A program made the position numbers and the translations under genes. Source: Muribaculaceae bacterium (lineage in GTDB: Bacteria > Bacteroidota > Bacteroidia > Bacteroidales > Muribaculaceae). Taken from it: a stretch of DNA of 5,529 nt. The first letter of the stretch is position 1, and each line of letters opens with the position of its first letter. This document shows positions 1 through 5,529 of the stretch, one piece after another. The stretch lies in the NCBI GenBank assembly GCA_024400895.1, contig JAKSMA010000161.1, forward strand, positions 1-5,529, written 5' to 3'. The notes beneath the pieces were generated by a model, which did no database searches, was not told the origin of the DNA, and saw nothing but the letters and a program-made list of their open reading frames with translations.

Positions 1-852
1 ACCACTGCTGCCGAAAACATTTCGGAGGTGCGTATCACCGTGAGCGAAAACAAGGACTACTCTGCGCCTTTTGTTCACAATCCTTCGTCGAAGTCGGCCG
101 ATTCCTACGAAATTAAGAATTGCATACCTGGCCGTGTTTACTACTACAAGGTGGAAGAATTTCTGAAGGACGGCAGTGTGACAGAGGTGGCTAATGGTGT
201 GTTCCGTACGGTGGGACAGGTAAGAATGATTCAGGTGCTAAATGCCCATAATGTGAGAGATATCGGCGGATGGATGACACAATACGGCGTGCCGGTGAAG
301 TATGGCCGACTCTATCGTAGCGGTAGCCTCGACGCTATCAAACCTGCTGGACGACAGGATTTCGCGGTGAACCTGAATGTGGGTTCAGAATTGGATTTGC
401 GTTCAGAATCTCGTCTCAAGAAATCGAAATTGGGCGACGATAAGGACCTTCTCGTGTTGGCTCACAGCGACTATATGTCGGGCGTGAAGCGCAAGAATCA
501 CTTGTATGTGAAAGATTTGGCTTGGATTGTGGAACGCTTACGTGAGGGTAAGAATGTGGATTGGCACTGCGCCATCGGTTGCGATCGTTGTGGCACGCTC
601 AGTTTCCTGATTGAGGGGCTACTTGGCCTGAACGAAATCGATCTTGGACGCGACTACGAACTCTCTACACTGAGCAAGTTCAAGCGCTTGCGTCGCTCGG
701 TGAAGGAGATGATAAACTATATCAAGACTTTTGGAGGTGAAGGCGATAATCTTGCGCAATGTTTCTACAACTATTGGCTTTCTATCGGTGCTTCGCGTGA
801 AGATATGGATTATCTTCTTGAAGTGATGCTTGATTACCCAGAAAAGAAATAA
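1..852 (+). CDS. Fibronectin-III-like / Y_phosphatase3-type protein phosphatase, 5'-partial
   Basis: The reading frame is open from base 1, so the true start lies outside the window. A GTG at 28 falls inside the first domain and is not a credible start. 283 residues are visible. Residues 1-75 look like a fibronectin-III/purple-acid-phosphatase-type beta sandwich (GRVYYYKVEEF, then GVFRT). Residues 80-283 match the Y_phosphatase3 family: NVRDIGGW (84-91), GRLYRSG (102-108), DLRSESR (132-138) and the phosphatase loop HCAIGCDRCG (189-198), giving the CX5R signature with Cys190 as nucleophile and Arg196 binding phosphate. Relatives hydrolyse phosphotyrosine, phosphoserine or phosphoinositides, so the substrate is open. 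Most relatives have a Lys or Ala where Cys194 sits and Thr where Cys197 sits. A secreted or lipoprotein location is inferred from the FN3-like domain, since the N-terminus is missing. It ends in tandem stops (TAA TAG, 850-855) and probably shares a transcript with the CotH gene downstream. Confidence 0.85.
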   Translation, partial: TTAAENISEVRITVSENKDYSAPFVHNPSSKSADSYEIKNCIPGRVYYYKVEEFLKDGSVTEVANGVFRTVGQVRMIQVLNAHNVRDIGGWMTQYGVPVKYGRLYRSGSLDAIKPAGRQDFAVNLNVGSELDLRSESRLKKSKLGDDKDLLVLAHSDYMSGVKRKNHLYVKDLAWIVERLREGKNVDWHCAIGCDRCGTLSFLIEGLLGLNEIDLGRDYELSTLSKFKRLRRSVKEMINYIKTFGGEGDNLAQCFYNYWLSIGASREDMDYLLEVMLDYPEKK

Positions 853-883
853 TAGGAAAAATTATAAGAAAAACAGAAAAAAG
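853..883 (+). promoter_or_regulatory. A-rich intergenic leader / translation-initiation region
   Basis: This 31-base gap between the phosphatase stop and the ATG at 884 has 21 adenines and ends in a run of A just before the ATG. There is no Shine-Dalgarno motif of any strength. A-rich, SD-poor initiation regions are usual in Bacteroidetes, so this supports 884 as a genuine start. I see no Bacteroidales-type promoter (TTTG near -33 with TAnnTTTG near -7) and no hairpin terminator, so the two rightward genes are probably co-transcribed. Confidence 0.35.
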
Positions 884-985
884 ATGTTTGTTACAAAGAA
901 ACTGAATCGCTTTTTGGTGGGTGCTCTTCTCCCCCTCTTTGCAGGTGCGATGCTGCTGGCGTCGTGCAACAAGGAAAAAGCGTAA
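884..985 (+). pseudogene. Detached lipoprotein signal peptide of the CotH-domain protein (ends at in-frame TAA)
   Basis: Thirty-three codons from ATG 884 encode a textbook type II signal peptide: a basic N-region (KKLNR), a hydrophobic core (FLVGALLPLFAGAMLLA), and a lipobox LLASC with the lipidated Cys at residue 28 followed by NKEKA. The next codon is TAA (983-985). Read past it, the same frame continues as DENFEKVLVINELMASN straight into the lamin-tail domain of the large downstream gene. One base change would restore a single lipoprotein of about 841 residues (TAA differs by one base from CAA, AAA and GAA). It could also be a free-standing 33-residue lipopeptide, but the shared frame and the missing signal downstream favour the 5' end of a split gene. 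Whether the stop is real, a sequencing error or read through cannot be told from the sequence. Confidence 0.75.
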
Positions 986-1003
986 GATGAAAATTTTGAA
1001 AAG

Positions 1004-3424
1004 GTGCTTGTCATCAACGAGTTGATGGCATCTAATCATACTGGCCTTCTCACAAAGAATGGCGAAACTTGCGACTGGTTGGAAATTAAGAATGTTTCAT
1101 CCGAAGATGTTTCGCTCAAGGGCTATACGCTCGAATATGAAAAGGCGAAAGTTGAAAAAGATGATGATGCCGCCAAGAAGAAGGACAAGAAGAAAAAGGA
1201 TAAAAAGAAAGATAAGGCTAAAAACGAAGAAGCCAAGCCTGATGCTGATGGCGAATGGACTTTTCCCGATGTGACGCTCAAGCCAGGCCAATGCGTGGTG
1301 GTGTTTGCCTCGAAGGATGTAAATCTTAATTCTGCAGAAGAGATTCATACTAATTTCAAATTAGCAGCCGATGGCGGTAAGGTGCAATTGGTTTCAGAGG
1401 CGGGCACTGTGATGTCGGAGGTGACTTATGGCGCTTTGAAGCCAGATGAGGCATATCGTCGCTTGAAGGATGGCTCGTTTGAAAAGAGCCATTGGGCCAC
1501 TCCTGGCTTCGACAATACCAACGAGGGCTATGCAGCCGACAACGAAGTGCTCGACGGCCAGCGTCAATGCCCTGTGCAGATTTGGCGTATGATGTCGAAA
1601 GGCGACAAGGAGTCGGGACACTGGGCAGAACTGAAGAATGTGTCGGCACAACCTGTGGACTTGGGCGAATACTGCTTGACCGACAACCCTGGCAAGCCCG
1701 ACAAATGGAAATTCTCGGCTGTGAAACTCGCTCCTGGTGCCACCTACAAGGTGGTGTTTGTGGGAAAGAAGGCGCCTGCCGATGAAGCGGATAAAGTGAA
1801 TTTCAAGATAGATGAAGAAGTGCTGATTCTTACCAAAGGCGGTAAATTCGTGGATGGTGTGAATGCCTCTGCCACCAAAATTGGCACCTCTGTAGGCCGC
1901 GCCAACGGCCGCAAGGGGTTCTTCTATTTCAAGGATGCTGACGGCGGAGAGGAGGAGTGTGCCCCCTTTCGCTTCATAGCGCAGCAACCCTCATTCTCGC
2001 TTCAGCCGGGTGTTTACGGCAAGAAGAAGTCGATGTTCGTTGGTCTTGATGGCCACGGACACAATGTGCACTACACGCTCAATGGTAGCATTCCCACTTC
2101 GGAATCGAATGTCTATAAGGATTCGGTAAAAATAGAGTCTTCCACCACTTTTCGCGCTTTTGCTGAGGGCGACAGCTGTACGCTCTCGAGCGATGTGGTG
2201 ACAGGCACTTATATCCTTGGGCAAAATCACGATGTGGCAGTGATGAATATCACTGTCAACGAGAGTGACCTCTACGATTTTCATTCGGGTATCTATGTGG
2301 ATGGTCCCTCGCCTGGTGATGAGTTTCCGTATACAGGTGCCAATTACTGGAAACCTTGGGAGAAAAGGGCGAATATTGAGTTTTTTGATGGAAAAGAGGG
2401 CTTCTCAGAGGGTTGTGTCCTGAAGATTTTCGGTGGATTTTCTCGTGCTCTTCCCAAGAAATCGTTTTCTATCAAGTTCAATGGAAAATACGGTCCTTCG
2501 TCGCTCACTTACGACTATTTTGGTAAGGGCGAGCCAGAGCGGCTGAAAAGTTTCGTAATTCGTGGCGGTGGTCAGGATGCAGAGTTGATGATGGGGCGCG
2601 ACGAGTTTCTCACCAGCCTTATGGCGCAGAATAGCCCAAAGTTGCTTGTGCAGGATTATCGCCCAGTGGCACTGTATATCAACGCCAAGTATTTTGGCCT
2701 CTACTTCATTCGCGAGAAAATCAACAAAGATTTTGTATCTCGTCATATGGGCGTTTCATCGGAGTCGGTCACAATGTTTGAGTCGGAATATTTAGAAGGC
2801 CCTAATAAAAAAGACTACACCAGCATGGTCAACTTCCTCGAATCGCACAATATGAAAGCGAAGGAAAATTTTGACCAGGCTGCACAATTAGTGGATTTTG
2901 AAAATCTGATTGACTTTAAAATTGGTGAAATCTACGCCACTAACGTTGATGTAGGCAACATGCGATATTTCATCTCTTCCGACCCCAAGGGCGACCGCAA
3001 ATGGCGCTGGATATACTACGACCTCGACGCGTCGTTTATGGACCTCAGAAACGCCTCTTATTATATTGGGCTGAACAATGATGGATATGTGAATTTCCAC
3101 AATCGCGTGATTGCGCTATTGCTGAAGAGTCCCGACTTCCGCGACCTGTTCCTGCAGCGACTCTCTCACCACATGCACCACACCTTTGCCACAGCAAGTG
3201 CCACCAAGATGTTCGACGACTTGATAAAGTCGATTGATTCTGAGATGGTGCTCAATTGCAAGCGATGGGAAAAGATGCTCACCTACGACCAGTGGAAGAA
3301 ATATGTAAACGAATTTCGTAAGACGTTGCAGACTCGCAACAAAGTGGTACTCAACGACATCCGCAAGTATCTCCAGGTGACCAAAGAAGAAGAAAGTAAA
3401 TACTTCTCCGACCTCGGTTTCTAA
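1004..3424 (+). CDS. Lamin-tail / CHB_HEX_C / CotH kinase-like surface protein (body, lacking its signal peptide)
   Basis: The 806-residue body is counted from GTG 1004; ATG 1025 is another possible start but would cut off the first beta strand. Domains in order: lamin-tail 1 (1-170; INELMASN, CDWLEIKN, end motif TPGFDN) with a Lys/Asp/Glu-rich insertion at 47-80; a diverged lamin-tail 2 (about 191-322; GHWAELKNVS); a chitobiase/beta-hexosaminidase C-terminal-like domain (about 329-404; HYTLNGSIPT); and a CotH domain (about 410-770). CotH hallmarks are GGFSRALPKKSFSIKF (477-492), RPVALYINAKYFGLYFIRE (553-571), NVDVGN (647-652) and WRWIYYDLD (667-675), the last two supplying likely metal and catalytic carboxylates. 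CotH of Bacillus is an atypical protein kinase that phosphorylates spore-coat proteins; the target here is unknown. The natural product is probably an outer-membrane or surface lipoprotein, but its signal peptide (884-982) is separated by an in-frame TAA. The body has no other stop or frameshift. As it stands, the product may be absent or cytoplasmic. Confidence 0.85.
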   Translation: MLVINELMASNHTGLLTKNGETCDWLEIKNVSSEDVSLKGYTLEYEKAKVEKDDDAAKKKDKKKKDKKKDKAKNEEAKPDADGEWTFPDVTLKPGQCVVVFASKDVNLNSAEEIHTNFKLAADGGKVQLVSEAGTVMSEVTYGALKPDEAYRRLKDGSFEKSHWATPGFDNTNEGYAADNEVLDGQRQCPVQIWRMMSKGDKESGHWAELKNVSAQPVDLGEYCLTDNPGKPDKWKFSAVKLAPGATYKVVFVGKKAPADEADKVNFKIDEEVLILTKGGKFVDGVNASATKIGTSVGRANGRKGFFYFKDADGGEEECAPFRFIAQQPSFSLQPGVYGKKKSMFVGLDGHGHNVHYTLNGSIPTSESNVYKDSVKIESSTTFRAFAEGDSCTLSSDVVTGTYILGQNHDVAVMNITVNESDLYDFHSGIYVDGPSPGDEFPYTGANYWKPWEKRANIEFFDGKEGFSEGCVLKIFGGFSRALPKKSFSIKFNGKYGPSSLTYDYFGKGEPERLKSFVIRGGGQDAELMMGRDEFLTSLMAQNSPKLLVQDYRPVALYINAKYFGLYFIREKINKDFVSRHMGVSSESVTMFESEYLEGPNKKDYTSMVNFLESHNMKAKENFDQAAQLVDFENLIDFKIGEIYATNVDVGNMRYFISSDPKGDRKWRWIYYDLDASFMDLRNASYYIGLNNDGYVNFHNRVIALLLKSPDFRDLFLQRLSHHMHHTFATASATKMFDDLIKSIDSEMVLNCKRWEKMLTYDQWKKYVNEFRKTLQTRNKVVLNDIRKYLQVTKEEESKYFSDLGF
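1142..1243 (+). repeat. Low-complexity A-rich tract encoding a Lys/Asp/Glu-rich insertion
   Basis: Within the first lamin-tail domain, residues 47-80 of the CotH protein are almost entirely Lys, Asp, Glu and Ala, with runs such as KKKDKKKKDKKKDKAK. The DNA is a near-continuous purine stretch of AAG, AAA and GAT codons. It sits between the strand GYTLEYE and the strand EWTFPDVTLKPG, where ordinary lamin-tail domains have only a short acidic turn, so it is an expanded surface loop. Short A-runs of this kind are prone to replication slippage, so its length may vary between strains. The frame is kept through it here. Confidence 0.7.
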
Positions 3425-3999
3425 CCATCCTTTTCATTGTCCAATGCTTGGATGATGGCTTCGCAGAGTTTTGGCATTGCCGCCTTATTGCCATGGTGAC
3501 CGCCGGGGATACGACGGGCATCGCCATACGCATCCTTAAACGGATGGAAATATCTGTCGCCCAAATATTCGTCCTGGGTGGCAAATAGGCCAGTCACCCG
3601 AGTCGCCCCCTGTGGATTGTTCACCTTCTTCTCGTAGGTCGCATAAGTGGCCAGCATTTCGGCCGATGCCACCTTGTCGTCGGGATGGTCGGGGCGTGGC
3701 TTGAGCAGAGGCAATTCCACAGTAGGCATCATGCAAGGGTTAATCACCACCTTAGGCACGCACACATCGAGGCAAAGCGTCACGAAGCCCCCAAGCGAAG
3801 TGCCCACCACCAAATCCACGGCATTCTTGCGCACAAATTCCTCAAGAAAAACCTTAGTGGCGTGGCAATCGTCCTGCGGATACACAGGGCACAGCACCTC
3901 AAATTCGCCGACGGGCAGATGCTCCCTCAGCAGCCTACAAAAAGTAGACTCCGGGCTCCCCCCAAATCCATAAACAAAAAGTAACTTGTTCATCATCAT
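3421..3999 (-). CDS. YqiA/YcfP-family alpha/beta hydrolase (small esterase)
   Basis: 192 residues counted from ATG 3999, close to the 193 or so of E. coli YqiA. It begins with the family's N-terminal strand and oxyanion region (LLFVYGFGGSPES, 6-18). The nucleophile elbow is GTSLGG (66-71) with Ser68. A strand plus turn INPCMMP (86-92) corresponds to the VVNP segment of YqiA. The acid is probably Asp143 (ATQDEYLGD), and the base His169 in GGHHG (166-170), aligned with GGNH of YqiA. E. coli YqiA is reported as an esterase on acyl-CoA-type substrates; the physiological substrate here is unknown. No signal peptide, so cytoplasmic. Three ATG codons stand in a row at 3999-3991 (MMMN); the third fits the family start best. 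It lies 11 bases after comM on the same strand, so probably one operon. Its TAG stop overlaps the stop of the convergent CotH gene. Confidence 0.85.
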   Translation of the reverse strand: MMMNKLLFVYGFGGSPESTFCRLLREHLPVGEFEVLCPVYPQDDCHATKVFLEEFVRKNAVDLVVGTSLGGFVTLCLDVCVPKVVINPCMMPTVELPLLKPRPDHPDDKVASAEMLATYATYEKKVNNPQGATRVTGLFATQDEYLGDRYFHPFKDAYGDARRIPGGHHGNKAAMPKLCEAIIQALDNEKDG

Positions 4000-4010
4000 T
4001 GTAATATTTA

Positions 4011-5529
4011 TTAGGCGAAGTAGTTGGAGCGGTCGAGGTTTCGGTAGCCGATGGCTTCCATGATGTGGTGTGAGCGCACCATTACGCTGCCTTCGAGGTC
4101 GGCCACGGTGCGGGCAACCTTCAATATCCTATCGTAGGCGCGGGCGCTCATGTTCATGCGCTCTATGGCATTGCGCAGTAGCGCGAGGCCTTCTTCGTCG
4201 GGCTCTGCCCACTGGTGGAGCATGCTGGTGGTCATTTGAGCGTTGCAGTGGATGCCGGGGGTGTCTTTGAAGCGCAGGTTCTGTATGGCCCTCGCCTGCA
4301 CTACCCTCTTGCGTATGGTTTCTGACGATTCGCCTGGAGTTTTGTCGGCGAGGTCGTCAAAATTCACGGGTTGCACCTCTATCTGCAGGTCGATGCGGTC
4401 GAGTAGCGGTCCGCTTATCTTTCCTAAATAGTGCTGGCGCTGATGAGCGGTGCAGATGCATTGCTTGCTGGGGTGGCCGTAGTAGCCGCATGGGCAAGGG
4501 TTCATGCTTGCCACGAGCATAAACGATGCTGGATAGTTGGTGGTGTATTTGGCGCGGCTGATGGTGATTTGTCGGTCTTCGAGCGGCTGTCGCATCACCT
4601 CAAGCACTGTGCGATTGAATTCAGGAAGTTCGTCAAGGAAAAGCACGCCGTTGTGGGCGAGGCTGATTTCGCCTGGTGTGGGATAGGTGCCACCACCCAC
4701 GAGTGCCACAGGGCTGATGGTGTGGTGTGGCGAGCGATAGGGGCGCGTTGTGAGCAGCGTTGTTCCGCTTTTGAGGCTACCTGCCACCGAATGGATTTTC
4801 GTCGTTTCTAAGGCCTCTGAGAGGCTGAGAGGCGGAAGTATGGATGGCAGTCGCTTTGCCATCATCGATTTTCCGCTGCCAGGGCTGCCGATGAGCAGAA
4901 TGTTGTGTCCACCAGCACAAGCCACTTCAAAGGCGCGCTTCACATTGTCCTGCCCTTTCACTTCGCTGAAGTCGTAAGGGAAATTGCCTTGTGCTTGTGC
5001 AAATTCGGCGCGGGTGTCGATTTCCGTTGGTGTGAGTTCTTCTTCGCCGTTGAGGAACTTCACCACTTGCGAAATGTGGTCGACGCCATACACTTTAAGA
5101 TTGTTGACGATAGCGGCCTCTGATGCGTTGTCCTTCGGAAGGATGAAGCCGTCGAGGTGGAGCTCGCGTGCCAGGATGGCCATGGGCAGAGCTCCCTTGA
5201 TTTTGCGTACTGTGCCATCGAGCGAGAGTTCTCCCATAATCATATATTTGCTCAGCAAGTCGGTTTTCACCACCTCATCGGAGGCCAGTGTGCCGATGGC
5301 AATGGGCAGGTCGTAGGCGGCTCCTTCCTTTTTGATGTCAGCAGGCGACATGTTTACCACCACCGTCTTGTTGGGGAACTGAAATCCGGCTTCGTTGATG
5401 GCACAACGCACGCGTTCCGAACTTTCCTTCACTGCGGCATCGGGTAGGCCCACGATCACGATTTGCGTGCCCCAATCGAAGGTGGTGTCGATGGTCACCT
5501 CAATGGCGTTGATGCCCTGCACTGCGGCG
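4011..5529 (-). CDS. comM: ComM/YifB Mg-chelatase-like AAA+ ATPase, 5'-partial
   Basis: The frame runs off the right edge. The GTG at 5522 is not the start, because the codons before it (Ala-Ala) fit the family's N-terminal A-A-V-x-G-I-N/D motif, so only about 8-10 residues are missing. Numbering from 5522: an N-terminal ChlI/Lon-like domain (1-160; VGLPDAAVKES, MSPADIKKEG, YDLPIAIG), the AAA+ Mg-chelatase domain (about 185-390) with Walker A GSPGSGKS (212-219), Walker B VLFLDE (293-298), a four-Cys element NPCPCGYYG...CIC (341-357) and GPLLDRID (371-378), then the Mg_chelatase_C domain (about 410-497) ending in YRNLDRSNYFA. Vibrio ComM is a hexameric helicase that drives branch migration of incoming DNA during natural transformation, and the gene is widespread in Bacteroidetes. 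It ends in tandem stops (TAA TAA), with the hydrolase gene following after 11 bases. No magnesium chelatase role is implied, since no ChlH/ChlD partner is present. Confidence 0.93.
   Translation of the reverse strand, partial: AAVQGINAIEVTIDTTFDWGTQIVIVGLPDAAVKESSERVRCAINEAGFQFPNKTVVVNMSPADIKKEGAAYDLPIAIGTLASDEVVKTDLLSKYMIMGELSLDGTVRKIKGALPMAILARELHLDGFILPKDNASEAAIVNNLKVYGVDHISQVVKFLNGEEELTPTEIDTRAEFAQAQGNFPYDFSEVKGQDNVKRAFEVACAGGHNILLIGSPGSGKSMMAKRLPSILPPLSLSEALETTKIHSVAGSLKSGTTLLTTRPYRSPHHTISPVALVGGGTYPTPGEISLAHNGVLFLDELPEFNRTVLEVMRQPLEDRQITISRAKYTTNYPASFMLVASMNPCPCGYYGHPSKQCICTAHQRQHYLGKISGPLLDRIDLQIEVQPVNFDDLADKTPGESSETIRKRVVQARAIQNLRFKDTPGIHCNAQMTTSMLHQWAEPDEEGLALLRNAIERMNMSARAYDRILKVARTVADLEGSVMVRSHHIMEAIGYRNLDRSNYFA

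Noticed and set aside
28..30. GTG at 28 as the start of the phosphatase gene
   Set aside because: The frame is open to base 1 and the codon lies within the beta-sandwich domain, so the gene simply continues beyond the window.
987..1025. A 12-codon mini-ORF (ATG 987 to TGA 1023-1025) linking the TAA at 983 to ATG 1025 through a TGATG overlap, as a reinitiation cascade
   Set aside because: The arrangement is neat but short enough to arise by chance. Its peptide (MKILKRCLSSTS) has no recognisable features, and ATG 1025 would remove the first lamin-tail strand. Kept only as an alternative reading of the split gene.
1059..1274. Arg/Lys-rich small ORF on the plus strand resembling a basic DNA-binding peptide
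   Set aside because: It is the +1-frame shadow of the AAG/AAA-rich tract in the CotH gene. The conserved domain lies in the other frame.
1004..3424. Spore-coat function for the CotH protein
   Set aside because: The name comes from Bacillus; nothing here suggests a spore former, and lamin-tail plus CotH proteins are common in non-sporulating Bacteroidetes.
3416..3426. GGTT-TCT-AACC inverted repeat at the convergent junction as a terminator
   Set aside because: The stem is only four base pairs and there is no T-run, so it is too weak to support a terminator.
4431..4811. 126-codon ORF on the plus strand, antisense to comM, with a hydrophobic Ala/Val-rich start
   Set aside because: It lies entirely opposite the conserved Walker A, Walker B and four-Cys region of comM and matches no family I recognise; a shadow of a codon-biased gene.
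5520..5522. GTG at 5522 as the start of comM
   Set aside because: The codons upstream in the window encode Ala-Ala, fitting the conserved ComM N-terminus, so the real start lies past the right edge.

Overview
The window looks like a piece of a Bacteroidales chromosome, probably Prevotella-like. This is judged from the A-rich translation starts without Shine-Dalgarno motifs, roughly balanced base composition, a Bacteroidetes-style lipoprotein signal peptide, and a lamin-tail/CotH surface protein of a type common in that order. The taxonomic call is inference, not a search result. No RNA genes, mobile elements, CRISPR arrays or phage genes are visible. Nearly all of the window is coding.

Layout. 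Two genes run rightward. The first (1-852, 5' end outside the window) is a protein with a fibronectin-III-like front and a Y_phosphatase3-type tyrosine/dual-specificity or phosphoinositide phosphatase domain. After 31 A-rich bases comes a large envelope protein with two lamin-tail domains, a chitobiase-C-terminal-like domain and a CotH kinase-like domain (1004-3424). Its lipoprotein signal peptide is encoded just upstream in the same reading frame (884-982), but an in-frame TAA at 983-985 cuts it off from the body. Two genes run leftward: a YqiA/YcfP-type small alpha/beta hydrolase (3421-3999) and, upstream of it by 11 bases, comM/yifB, the Mg-chelatase-like AAA+ helicase of natural transformation (4011 to beyond 5529). 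The two blocks meet tail to tail with a 4-base overlap at 3421-3424.

How the genes may work together. The rightward pair combines a phosphatase with a kinase-fold protein, both probably acting outside the cytoplasm. A shared phosphorylation role is possible but unproven. The leftward pair looks like a short housekeeping operon without an obvious functional link. The most notable point is the stop codon between signal peptide and body of the CotH protein. The 806-codon body is otherwise open and shows all family motifs, so this is a very recent nonsense mutation, a sequence error, or an unusual expression arrangement. I found no convincing evidence of a wholly new system.
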